From contig OZ231128.1 in NCBI GenBank assembly GCA_965153355.1, positions 23,002,001 through 23,066,000 of the forward strand: a stretch of DNA of 64,000 nt, given 5' to 3'. A program made the position numbers and the translations under genes. A model generated the notes under the pieces. The model ran no database searches, had not been told where the DNA came from, and saw nothing but the letters and a program-made list of their open reading frames with translations. Numbering within the stretch: the stretch's first letter is position 1; every line of letters starts with the position of its first letter. The stretch is from Flaccisagitta enflata. Its lineage: Eukaryota > Chaetognatha > Sagittoidea > Aphragmophora. This document shows positions 1 to 45,900 of the stretch, one piece after another.

Positions 1-1084
1 CTAAATTTATCCATCCAATGCGGAGATATATGAAAAATTGTAAAACATGTCAAAATTGACCACCAAATTCATGTGGTAAAAAAAGACTCATACCCTTCCA
101 TCTTTGAAATGCTCTCAAATCTTAACAAAAAATGATAGCAACTTGCGGATTGCACTACTGTTTAGCTCATGAGCTCTAGTTTTATAATCTCATGGATTTT
201 GGGTCAAATTTATAAAGTGAAATGGCCCAAGTTTGAGCCCAAAATGACCAAAATTACCAAAAAAAATGATATTTTGTCATACTTACTGATCTTTTAAGCT
301 CTGCCAAATCTATATGCTTTAACATATCGACATGGCGATTGCACCATTAATAACATCTTGCACTGTAGTTTAATTTGCTCACGGATTTTTTGTCTTTTTC
401 TGTCTCGGAAGTGCCCGAATTTTTTGACCAAAGTAGCCAAAATGGCGAAAAAATTCACTTTTTAGCACCTGCTTCTAGAGTCTCCTTAAAATTTTGAGGG
501 TCATATTGATCAAAAATTTTACCAGATTCAATTAGAGCATCAAAAACTCTTCAATTTGGTCACCAATTTCATCTAAATTTGTCTATCCAAAGCGGAGATA
601 TATCAAAAATTGTAAAAAATGTCAAAATTGACCACCAAATTCATCTGGTAAAAAAACCCTCATACCCTTCCATCTTTGAAATGCTCTCAAATCTCAACAA
701 AAAACGATAGCAACATGCGGATTGCACCACTGGTTTGCTCTTGAGCTCCTGTTTCATAATCTCATGGATTTGGGGTCAAATTTCAAAACCAAAGTGGCCC
801 GATTTTGAGCCCAAAGTGACCAAATTTCAACACTTTCACCACAACCACCTTGGAGTAGTGATAGATAAATGGATTTCGGCGAAGGGTTTTAACAAGCTAA
901 GATGATGAAATTCGTATTTTAGGCTCAGTACATCATGTATCAAAAGAAAAAAGGCTGACCAGTTGTGATATCCAAGTATGACAGTGCTTGAAAAAACGTA
1001 TTGGTACACCCTGTATTTAGCGGAGTTATGTAACTGCTAATATAATAAATCACATAAAAAAAGCAGACTGAAAGGACAAAGAAT
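1..1084. repeat. Two tandem copies of a ~571-bp AT-rich unit, then unique sequence
   Basis: The sequence from base 1 (CTAAATTTATCCATCC) recurs from 572 (CTAAATTTGTCTATCC) and stays similar for about 260 bases. No coding frame is seen. The array probably continues upstream of the window. Confidence 0.8.
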
Positions 1085-1199
1085 TACCACCTGGCGGGAA
1101 TCTGTCGGAAGCGGGCCCGTTGGAGCGGGGTTCAATTGCTGGAAGAAATTAAAGAAGAAACAAAAATTGAAGAGGACAGGAGGACAAAGAAGAGACCGC

Positions 1200-1545
1200 T
1201 TGAGCAAATTGCAGGCCTGTATATTGTTCCGTATTCCCCCCCCCGGTGGGGGGGGGGAAAATAATCAAAGGGTTTGGAGAAAGGGAAGGAAAAGGAAGGA
1301 GGAAAAAAGAGAAAAAAAAGAAAAATTGGGAAAAATATAACTTTTGGCCGTAAAAAATCATAAAACATGATAAGTTAAACACAATTTAACACTATTTAAA
1401 CCTTAAACACCTAGTTTTAGTGGTTTATGGGGAAGAAAAACATTGATTTAGTAACGCGACGCGATGCGTCGCGGGGAAGAAAATCAAAGGCAGGGGGGGG
1501 AAAATAATCAAAGGTTATGGAATTATATACACCCCTGGCAAATTG
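1200..1545. repeat. Poly-C/poly-G interspersed element (copy 1 of 2)
   Basis: A block with ends rich in C or G runs and GGGGGGGAAAATAATCAAAGG at both sides, and an internal ACGCGACGCGATGCGTCG. An inverted copy lies at 51355-51660, and a fragment at about 60550-60600. Confidence 0.7.
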
Positions 1546-1788
1546 TCAACCCACTTGAAGATTTTTAACTGAGGATGAACACTCATAGGAAAGAAATCTT
1601 AGGACAGAAATCTGGTTACGATGGCGTCGCTGTTCTGTCATCAAGGCCCCTCAATCATGGCCATGGTGTTGCGAGGCTGACGTGATATCACGAACTTTTT
1701 TTTCTTTTTCTTATATCATGTTGCATTATGCATGGCAATGCGAAATGAAGAGAACTTATCAATTATCATGTTTATCACTCATCAGATA

Positions 1789-1808
1789 ATGATGATGATG
1801 ATGATGAT

Positions 1809-1851
<43 letters not shown>

Positions 1852-1868
1852 TTGACGATGACGATGGA

Positions 1869-1932
<64 letters not shown>

Positions 1933-1961
1933 CTGATGATGATGATGATGATGATGATGAA
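1789..1961. repeat. (GAT/GAC)n microsatellite
   Basis: Trinucleotide array with GATGAC interruptions. It produces spurious polyMet, polySer and polyIle frames. Confidence 0.95.
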
Positions 1962-2416
1962 GAATTTTGAATTAAACAAACATTTAGATTTAAAACCCAT
2001 GACAAGAAACACAGTCAAAGGACAGTGAGACATATCAATGTAGGCACAATGGAGAGGGTAAAACACGTGTGTTATATACCATCTGTCGAATTCAACAAAA
2101 CAAATCATAAGATAAGCACGATCTCAATCATCTCATAGGTCATAAATGAGTATCCGAATACTAACGTAGGTTCCCACATGCCACACGGCCATTCAGAGAA
2201 ATGAACAAAATGGAACCCCACCCAAAGAACACTGATCATGTACTATGCTTCCATGAATGGAAACCCTAGATGTAGTAAAACCATATACAAAGAGAAAGCT
2301 GGTGAGCGTCTAGTCAGTGCCAGAAAGGAGAGTGACGCAATTTGAATAAATAGTATAAGAGTTCAATTCGGTCGGCCACTCGGGTCAACCCGAGCATGAA
2401 GCCAATTTTTCAAGGG

Positions 2417-2932
<516 letters not shown>

Positions 2933-3207
2933 GCTCTGTTCCTATAGTCTAGGATTGATATTGCAGTGTACACGAACACACGAACAAGTCTTGGTACTCT
3001 CTTGAACTCGTACACGCAGACACACGCAAACTCACATCTCTTTTGACCTGTATAGCTGTTTTGTCATGTATAGCTGTCAAGCAATCAAGATTACAAGCTG
3101 ACAAAACTGACAAGGCTAAAACTGGATAAAACATTTTGATGAACTAGTTCGCCTTGACATATGTCTGTCATCTCCTGATCTGAATTCTAGGACTCAATCG
3201 CAATTAG

Positions 3208-3300
<93 letters not shown>

Positions 3301-3333
3301 CTATTTTCTTCTCCCTTCCTCTCTTTCTCCCTT

Positions 3334-3860
3334 TTTGGGCTGCGGCTCCCGAAGGGGACGAAGACCTGTAGAACACAGGGGATTTTCATTTCTTTGTTTA
3401 TTTGTCCCCCCCCCTATTATACCTCTCAGACCTGAACCATGCCCTCTCAAGCCCGAAATTCGTCCTCAGGCCTAAAATTTGTCCTCCCAGGCATGATATC
3501 AGCCCTTTCTGGCCTGTTATCTTCCCTATCTAGTCTGATATTGGTCCTTTCAGGCCTGAAACCTGCCCTCTCAGGCCTGAAATCCGCCTCTCAAGCCAAA
3601 AATCTGTCCTCTAAGCCCCGGGCCCCAAATCATCCCTTTCAGACCTCCAATCTGCTCTCAGGCCTCAAACCTGCCATCTCAGACTTCAAACAGGACGGAT
3701 AGATGGACAAACGAAAGTCCCCTGTGTTCTACTATACTATACTATATCATACTATACTATACTGTACTATACAGGACTTTGTCCCCTTTGGGCCTGCTGC
3801 CCTGCTTCCTCTCACTTTAATTCACAATCATACAAAGCAGGGCAACGGGTATCGCTGACG
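3334..3860. mobile_element. Hairpin-ended element of family B (copy 1)
   Basis: Left arm GGGCTGCGGCTCCCGAAGGG..CCTGTAGAACACAGGGG and right arm CCCCTGTGTTCTAC..AGGACTTTGTCCCCTTTGGG are inverted. The interior is a degenerate minisatellite of CAGGCCTGAAATCTGCCCTCT type. A TATAC-type microsatellite has expanded inside the right arm (about 3728-3770). Confidence 0.65.
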
Positions 3861-3904
3861 CCTATTGCCCTTGGGCAACTGGTTTGGGTGTATCTTCTTA
3901 TTTC

Positions 3905-5020
<1,116 letters not shown>

Positions 5021-5440
5021 CCGTCTCTCTGTGGTTCCCTGGGCAACGAGCGAAACTCACATCATCCCGGTTTGCATTAATTTAAATAATTCGCATTGAA
5101 AGTAGACGACGATGACAGTCACAAAATTCGTGTCTCGAGTCGCGTTTACCCACAGACAACCACTCTTTCGTGACCACACCCACGTTTGCACTGTACCGAT
5201 CATCACTCAATTATGACCATAGGTACCCACATGTGGGTACTACCCACATTTGCACGCAAAATAGATTTTGATAAATGATTATTTTGACTCAAAACTAAAC
5301 TGTTACAGGGCTTTGTGGCCGACGGACTGATGGACCGGCCAACTGACTGATGGCCAGACCGACTCTAAAACGAGAACAATCGATGAAAACAGAACATGAA
5401 ACGCTATGCACATGTGAAAGAATGAAAAAAAATGCATGTG

Positions 5441-6159
<719 letters not shown>

Positions 6160-6424
6160 CATTATGACTGGTTCCGGATGAAGGTAGCTGGGAATAAAAG
6201 CTCGTACAGTACAGCACTTACGTTTAGCGACAATTGTCTTAGCATTTCTCTACCCGCTCGGTTTAGTTTTACGTTCTAGGGAAGGACATTTTACATTAGA
6301 TGTAGCTATTTATTATCAGGACATTTAGATAGTTCTCAGGTTGACAATTTTGCATATATTTGCTTAAAGTCCATATCAAGACAAGCCCGGAATATCGGAG
6401 GATGAAAGCTGAATGAAACATTGA

Positions 6425-6566
6425 AACAAGGCTGGATACGCGGCAATCCAGTCGCGGACGGTTGGGCAGGAGCAGTAATGCGAAAACCGCTCGCAAGTAA
6501 AGAATTTGACTTGTACGTACCGACCGACATGGCAAGGTGTAGAGTCGCGTGTCCGCGACTAAAAAT
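6425..6566 (+). mobile_element. MITE-like element, family A
   Basis: AGTCGCGGAC at 6450-6459 and GTCCGCGACT at 6551-6560 are exact inverted repeats; flanks ACAAGGCNGGATAC and a short A run are shared with other copies. No coding capacity. Confidence 0.75.
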
Positions 6567-6888
6567 GATCAGAATGGTGGGGTATGGTTTGAAAGTCTTG
6601 TTTTAATGCGTAGTCGCGGGATCGCGGACTCCGGTCCATAAGATGCTTTGACCGTCCGCGTCAGTGCGTCTGTCGGGCCGTCAGTCCGTCCCTCCATCTA
6701 TAGATGGAATCGAATGATGTTTCCGCCTCTAACTCCCCCCCCCTCCCCCGTCGAAAACGATATTTCAATCCCGCATTAGTCGTCAATTAGGCGCAATTGC
6801 AAATGGGCAAATGTGTCTCATTATCTCAGATAACTTATCCCCTCAACTATTTCACTTACGTCTGTATGTCCGTTACTTTCTGTCTGTC

Positions 6889-7173
<285 letters not shown>

Positions 7174-7799
7174 GCGGTCGGCAATAAAGCGTGTAATAAG
7201 CTTTTAATCGATTTCTTATCACCTTTTTTGTATCAATCATATCTCTCTCTTTCTCAGTATCACACCCTCTCTCTCTCCAATCTGTCTCTGCCTCGCTCAT
7301 TCGCCATTCGGCCTATCTCTAATTCCTCTTTCCGTCTGTCTGTCTGTCTTTTTGTATCTGATCGATCTGACAGTCTGTCTGTCATACTTTAATTCTTATT
7401 TATAGCAGTTTTGTGCAGTTTTCAGCTAGCAATTAACAGCAGTTTTGGCCTCACTATTCCTTTTCTTGTTCGTACATACTTTAGTTTCATGACTTTCATT
7501 CTACACTCACAGCAACGTCCTTGTTTCCCCTTCAATATGATTCTTTGGCATGATATAGTTCTCATGATTTACACTTCGTAACGACCAAAATGTTAAGGAT
7601 AATGTGACACTTCAAGATAAAAAGATCTTTTTTTTTTTTAAATTGAATATCCCATAAAAAAAAAAAAGAAACAGAAACGTTGTGTCGCGATAGTCGGAAA
7701 GGGTAAAAAAGCTAAGTTTGAGAAGAAAAAAACAAGCATGATGTAATCAATGACGGTTAAAACGGCTTACAAACGATAGATACATGCTTTCGCAACCAA

Positions 7800-8083
7800 A
7801 ACACATATCATCCATGTAAAGTGTACCACGCTCAGATGGGTATAGGCTAGGTCAAAGGGCTACAACTCAGAGCGCGCTTCTGGTCACAGGCCACTCGGTC
7901 GCTCGCTACGTTCTTTCGCTCGCACCGCTCACTCCGCTTACTCACTCTTTTTACTGGCTCGCTCACTCACTTCTATCACTCCCTAGTGGGACAGTTGAAT
8001 TTATGAATATGTGTTCACGCTGTAAACACATTCAATGGGAAAAAACGCGTCTTTTTGTCGTCACTAGAAACACGCCCTAAAGC
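7800..8083 (+). promoter_or_regulatory. Presumed ANKAR 5' flank
   Basis: Unique sequence upstream of the start codon with CTCACT/GCTCGCT-rich stretches. GTAAACA at 8022-8028 is a forkhead-type core motif. No TATA box was found at a convincing distance. The assignment is by position only. Confidence 0.3.
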
Positions 8084-39461
<31,378 letters not shown>

Positions 39462-40131
39462 TGGACAGAAATGTTTACATGGTTTTTTCCCTATCCTTGT
39501 CACCTTTGACAAATTATTGTCTTGATAAGTTTTTACAATTTCTTGTTTTCATGACACAATTCACTCAGTCCGGAATTATTTTTTCGTCACATTTCCTGTT
39601 ATAAATCGCAATACAAAGGAAAGTGAAATATTGAATACAAACAGAACAATTGTCGCTATGAATGATTTAACTTCTTCATATCGCAATTCAGAGAAAAACA
39701 TCGTCTGCAGACGAGGCAGATAACTTATAGCTAAGGTAGCGTGAATTTTGTGAGCTAGGGTTATCTGGTCGTTTATCAGAGCTGTATTCATACTATGTCA
39801 CCGACCCCCATTTTTTTAGGACCAGAATATGATTGAAATCCTCAAATAGTCATTCAAGGATCACATATGGTCAGCGGTACCCGATGAGCCAATACCCTGC
39901 TTAAAAGATCAACCAGAGAAATGGAGTTAGCACAAGGCAATAGCCCTAATTGGCCGATGTCCCGTGGGACACAAGTATTGGAATCTTCTTAACAAAGGAA
40001 TGGAAATCAGCAAATGCGACGTTATGTCAAGGTTGCGCAACGTCCCGGCATAGGTAGAGAGTCCCTACTCCTTAGAAAGCATTTAAGGCCCACTATTTTC
40101 TAGATCTTATCCAATTAACGTTCCGCGGCTT
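39462..40131. other. Convergent 3' intergenic region between ANKAR and AKAP17A
   Basis: 670 bp that must contain both 3' UTR ends. About 39850-39985 is a truncated family B element (GTCAGCGGTACCCG ... GGCCGATGTCCCGTGGGACA). I found no canonical AATAAA for either gene. Confidence 0.6.
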
Positions 40132-40530
40132 TCAATCAGTTTCATCACCGCCGTCGCCATCGTCGTCGGAACTCGCTTCTTTGCGTTTGTGTTTCTTATG
40201 TTTCTTGTGTTTCTTATGTTTGGAGGAAGAGCGATGTTCTCTCTCGACGCGTCGACGAGGTTCGTCATCGCGATCGCCTCGATCGCCACCACGATCATCA
40301 CCACCACGGTCTTCCTCGCGGTCGTCGTTATCATCCTCTTCTTCGTTGTCGTAATCCTGACGCCGACGATAAAGCGGCTGCTGCTGCTGCTGCGGATGGT
40401 GGTAGTGTGGGTGAGGTTCGCCGCCGTAGTGGTGATGCGATCTGCTGGGAGGTGGTGGTCCTCCCTCGTAATCTCCGCCGTGGTGATAACCGCGATTGAA
40501 AAAGTGGTGCCGACGATCCGGAGGAAACTG
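40132..40530 (-). CDS. AKAP17A: AKAP17A exon 16, terminal
   Basis: QQFPPDRRHHFFNRGYHHGG, His/Pro/Gln-rich, then Arg/Asp dipeptides and a KHKKHKKHKKHK lysine/histidine tail, acidic end and TGA at 40134-40132. Converges with the ANKAR stop at 39461. Confidence 0.8.
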   Translation of the reverse strand, partial: QFPPDRRHHFFNRGYHHGGDYEGGPPPPSRSHHHYGGEPHPHYHHPQQQQQPLYRRRQDYDNEEEDDNDDREEDRGGDDRGGDRGDRDDEPRRRVEREHRSSSKHKKHKKHKKHKRKEASSDDDGDGGDETD

Positions 40531-42887
40531 CTGTTGTGAGAAACATGTTGGTGGAGGAAAGGGGAAAAGAAACCAAATAGTAAGAAATGCGGGCGAGGGA
40601 AGGCGTAATTTGTGATTCAAAACAAACCTTCATACAGATATAGAGACTCGCCTCGTAAAAACCTCTTCCTCTCCTCGGCCTGTACAGCTGGAAGGGAATG
40701 GGCATCGGACGATCCAGAGGGACGAGCGGCATCTTTTCGGGCGGTTGCGACGAGGGTGGAGGAGGGTAGCCATGCGGTGGCGGTGGCCGCCGGTGATGGT
40801 GGCGTCTTCGCCGATCGCGACGCTCCTCGCTCTCTTCCTCATCATCGTCGTCGTCGTCGTCTTCACGATCGTCGTCATCATCGGCCTCATCGCTATCATC
40901 ACGGCGATGCTTCTTCTTTTTGCCGTGTTTCCGCCGCTTCCTGCGTTTGTCATCGTCGTCGTCGTCATCATCGCTGGCGTCTGATCCGTCAGAGTCGTCG
41001 TCGTCGCTGATACAAAGGAGGAAAAAAACAAGTGGATTGTTTGGAAATAAAGAAAACATTTTCCCCTTCAGCAGTACCCAAAGCGAACCTGGTCTGATAA
41101 AAATATGTCAAGTCTACATCTGACAATTCATCCAGGAGAAGTACAATCACAAAGCTTTCGGATTAATGATTGATCTACATGTTCCTTGCAAGCAGAATTC
41201 ACAATCAAATGCATAGGGATAGAGCACAATTGTGGACTTCTTTTGCGGATACCAAGAGGGCCTATCACTCGCAGGTCATACTCAGCCTTGTTCCATGTAA
41301 ACCTGGTACTGCGGCGTTCCTCCTCTTCGTCGGGCACGCGATAGTATTTCCGCATGAAGGCTTCGTCACGATAGTTGCCGTCTTTACGAGGATAAAATCC
41401 GCGCATAAAAGGCCGTCGCCCGCGGAAAAAGCCCCGGCCTCGGCCGCGTAAGGCGGGGTTGAAGTTGGGATCGAATTTCGAGAACACGTTACGGCCTCGT
41501 CCACGATTCTAAATTTCAAAATTATATCAGACGCGCGATGTCATGTTCAGGGAATGGAAAGAAGATTGTGTGTGTGAGTGCGTGTATGTGTGTGTGTGTG
41601 TGTGTGAGTGCGTGTGTGTGTGAGTGCGTGTAAATGTGAGTGTAGAGTGTGGGCGTGCGTGTGAGTAGCGTGAGTGAGTGAGTAGCGTGAGTGAGTGAGT
41701 GAGTGAGTGAGTGAGTGAGAGAGAGAGAGAGAGAGCGTGAGTATGAGTGAGAGCGTGTGTGTAAGAGTAAGAGTATTAAATGTGTTTGAGAGTGAGTGTG
41801 TGCCAGGCTGTCAGCCCTGGGACTTTTGACTCTGTGCTCGGACCGGTGGGTTGAGTGGGATAAAGTGGCGTTAGGTGTTTTTTTGTGTGTGTGTGTGTGG
41901 GTGTGTGTGTTTGTGTGTGTGCGTGTCAGTGTTGTGTGGGTCAGTGCTGTGTGTGTGTGGGTCAATGTTGTGTGTGTGTGCGGGTCAGTGTTGTGTGTGC
42001 GGGTCAGTGTTGTGTGTGTGTGTGTCAGTGTTGTGTGGGGGTGTGTGTCAGTGTTGTGTATGTGTGTGTCAGTGCTGTGTATGTGTGTGTCAGTGCTGTG
42101 TATGTGTGTGTCAGTGTTGTGAGTGTCAGTGTTGTGTCAGTGTTGTGAGTGTCAGTGTTGTGTCAGTGTTGTGAGTGTCAGTGTTGTGTGTGTCAGTGTT
42201 GTGTATGCGTGTGTCAGTGTTGTGTATGTGAGTGTCAGTGTTGTGTATGTCAGTGTTGTGTATGTGTGTGTCAGTGTTGTGTATGTGTGTGTCAGTATGT
42301 GTTGTGTATGTGTATGTGTGTAAGAGAGCGTGCGTTTGCTTGTGTGTTTGTATGAGATCAAGTGTGATATCTTTTGAGTAGCGTATGGCGTTTATGCGTC
42401 CGCCCATACCACGTGACGTACCTGATGAAAGGCCATGAAGTTGATTCTGCCTCTACTGGCTGGCGGGGCAGGATTCGAGGTGGAGGGTTTCGGTTCTGTC
42501 ATTGATTTTCCGTAGAAAAGCGTCGATGTTTCACCGCTTACCTCTGGAGAGGAACCGACAAAGAGTTTAACAGAGGCAGTTCTGAACGCATTGACCATTG
42601 AAATAACGCGGCGACTAAGTGAAATGTAAATTGGAGAAGTATGAAATAAAATAGTATAATCATAAAACACTAACCGGATGTAATTTTATGAATTAGTTCT
42701 CTGTCGTATTCATCTCGTTCAGCCTCATCGTTTGACTTTCTCGAATCCTGGAGGAGAGGGAGGTGGAGTTATACACTTTTATACAGTGAAGAGGAGAGAA
42801 AAGGAGAGAGAGAAAAAGACAGAAAGACAGAAGAGACAGAGGAAGAGAGAAAAAGAGACAAAAAGAGAGAGAGAAAGAGAGAGAGAG

Positions 42888-42986
<99 letters not shown>

Positions 42987-45900
42987 AAGAGAGAGAAAGA
43001 GAGAGAGAGAGAGATAAAGAGAGAGAAAGAGAGAGAAAGAGAGAGAAGAAAAATGAGAGAGTCGGAATGATGAGTGAGCGATCGAGCTTGAGGGAACGAG
43101 TGACAAGAGAAAACAAAGAAAGGCACGTGAAAAAGATAACTTAACAAGTGTCATTTACGTGAATGTTCTTTGCATCCATTGATAACCCTCAACAGCACCA
43201 GCAACAGTACTTACCTCACTTTCGCGGTCGGACCTACTAAAGCTCCTCCTCTTCTTACTTTTGCTCCTGCTTTTGCTCCTGCTTTTACTTCTGCTTTTGC
43301 TTCCCCGATTTTCACTTTTATCGTCGTCGTCTTCCTCTTTGTCATCCCGCCTTCGGCTCTTTTCCTTCTTCCTCCGTTGACGTGACTTTTCATCTTGGTC
43401 TTCATCTTCCTCTTCCTCGTCTTCTTCTCGCTCTCCTCTTCTTTTCCTCCGCCTATCATCACCACCGTCGTCGTCGTCATACTCCCCACCTCTGCTTCTT
43501 GATTGAGCCTCGGCAGCGTCTCGGCGTTGTTGTTGCTTTTCTTCATCAAAGGTCTCTCGCGCTAAAACGCCGTGACTCGATACCCGCCTTGTTATGAGTA
43601 GAAAGCCAAAAGAGTATTACTACATAACAGATATTTGTAATTATTTTAGCCAATCTTGTTCATGCAGCGCATTTATACAAACACTGCCTAACGATAGAGT
43701 CAAGCTATTGTAGTCCTGGTTACGTTTCAATATCGATTTCAAAAGTCGTTCGCAATACGGACCATAGTTTAACTATGAAACAATTTACAACTGATTGCCA
43801 ACTGCTAGTCGGAACACACACATCTTTAGTAACGACAACTACGAAACAAGGCCAAGAGATGTCCAATAGATACGACCCTTTTCGATACAAAATGACAAAA
43901 GTGATAAGAGAAAAGCCTCAAAATCGCGCCAAGAAATTGTCGCATTACGGATCTTCCGACTTTTCTAGGTACACAGCAGAGATGCGAGGCCGCGTCTAAA
44001 AAGTCCAGACCTAAGCTAACTAAAATCAAATAATCAGAGGTGCCGATTCTGCTAAGCTGCCGCGTAGCATGAAAATTTAAGCACAATCTGCCGCGCCATT
44101 CTTATGTGCATAAGCTTCACCGTATAGTCGGGGACTACATAGTAGGGAGACTTCCCCTTCTCTAAAGTTTTGTCATACGACGACCTTCGTCGCATGTGTG
44201 TGGGCCGAGGCATTGACAACCTTCGGAGGCCGCACGTCAAGATACTTATTGGATGGTTACCACTGGCAGCCTCAATGGGGACATTTTCCCTGGCCATGTG
44301 CGCGTGCCACGAGTAACAGGAAGGAAAGAAAAGCTATGATTCCATCTTACTGCGTTACTTTTTCATAAAGTCTGACCCTTTAAACAGAAGGGGATCGTAT
44401 TGGCGGATAAAACAATCGTAGAGTCGAATTTTTCATATTCGCTTACTGCATTGTTTAGCACGAGTCGTCGGACCTTTCACTCGTCAAAAGAAAAAACAAA
44501 TACTTGATGCTGAGGTTGATACTTTTTTCGTTGAAAACAGATGAATAAAACACAAAACTGCAATATGCAAATGAGCCTTTGATCCACTGAGACAAGCTGC
44601 TAAGATTCAAGGAATGCCAGATAGGAGAACCGATATTGCTGAAAAAATTGTTTGTTCTTTCTAGAACTTGCCGTGTTGGTCGGTCGGTCAGGTCACATTT
44701 CTGTTTTACGCTCATGCCCACCCGTCCGCGACTGGGGGGAGTGTATACGGCCTTGTTTTTCTTTCTTGCCAGATCTTTCTTTAATCCTCTCTATTCGGTG
44801 TGCCCTTCCTTCCTTTCTTCCCTCCTTACCTTGGCCACCTGCACCTGACGCACTATTGCACTTGCCTACCGCGTAGCATTGAGCTACCATGCTACACAGC
44901 AACGGCTTTCTTCTAAAAGCACAAAGTGAAAAATACGCTGAGCGTCGTTATTAGCTAATTCTTGTTGGCTATGTGTAGCTATGGGTTGCCGTTAATCAAA
45001 GAAAAAGATGAATTCGCTTACCTGGGTTTCTTGACGGCGACCGAGGCGGCGCTGGACAATTTCGAGCCTTTGACTTGAATTTCCAGTCTGGCTTTCTCTC
45101 GATTGATTTCCTTTTGCTTTTCTTGTTGCGCCTTCATTTTAAGGACGAGGCGCTTCTTGAACACTTCTTCCATTTTTAGCAGTTTTTGGCGGCGTTTTTC
45201 TTCGCGCCTTAGTTTCCGAGCTTCCTCTTTTAATTGACGTTCGGCAGCGTTTTCCAATTCTTTCTTTTTCATTTCCTCCAGTTTCTAGATAGAGAAAAGG
45301 AGCGGAGAAAGAATGGGAAGGAGAAAAGTAGGTGGGGGACGAGGGAAGTTTGATGGTGAGTGGAGATTGATGGGGTGGAGAGAGTTTGAATGAAGCGATG
45401 TCCAAGCTGATTCAAGAAAAAACTTTGCAAGCGAAAACAAGAAGTGCGGCACGTCGAGCTTGGAGCAAGGGAGGGAAATGGGAGTGGGATGGTTAAGTCG
45501 GGGTGCAAATAAAGATGAAATTTCGGTTTCAGTCTCTTTTTGTGACTATATTCATAACTATTTTATGACTATTTTAATGAAATTTGTAATTTTGAAGTTT
45601 AACATTTTTTATTTAGTAAAAGAAACCCTAGTATGATAAAGGCATAGCTTTGTTCAATTGACAAAGACAAGAAAGAATAACTAGAAATAATTGGTTCCTT
45701 AAAAATATTAGAGCAAAAATTCAAAACCTACGAAGGGAAAATTCTAAGACTTGAACAAATTGAACAATTTTGCATATCTAAGAACATAGCCCTCTTCTTA
45801 TATGTTCTTAGAATGAGGCCATGTTTTTGAAAATGCAAAATTTTGTATATAGAGAGAGTCTTAGAATTTTCCCTAACAGAAGTCAAGTTGCAAAATTAAA

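Noticed and set aside
40132-43587. A separate gene formed by exons 11-16 of the AKAP17A model
   Set aside because: Phases join exon 10 to exon 11 cleanly through the acceptor at 43588, and no independent start codon or promoter is evident; not fully excluded.
43775-43999. 74-codon + strand frame with a non-repetitive composition
   Set aside because: No recognisable domain, no conserved splice context, and it lies inside an AKAP17A intron among repeat fragments; kept only as a note.
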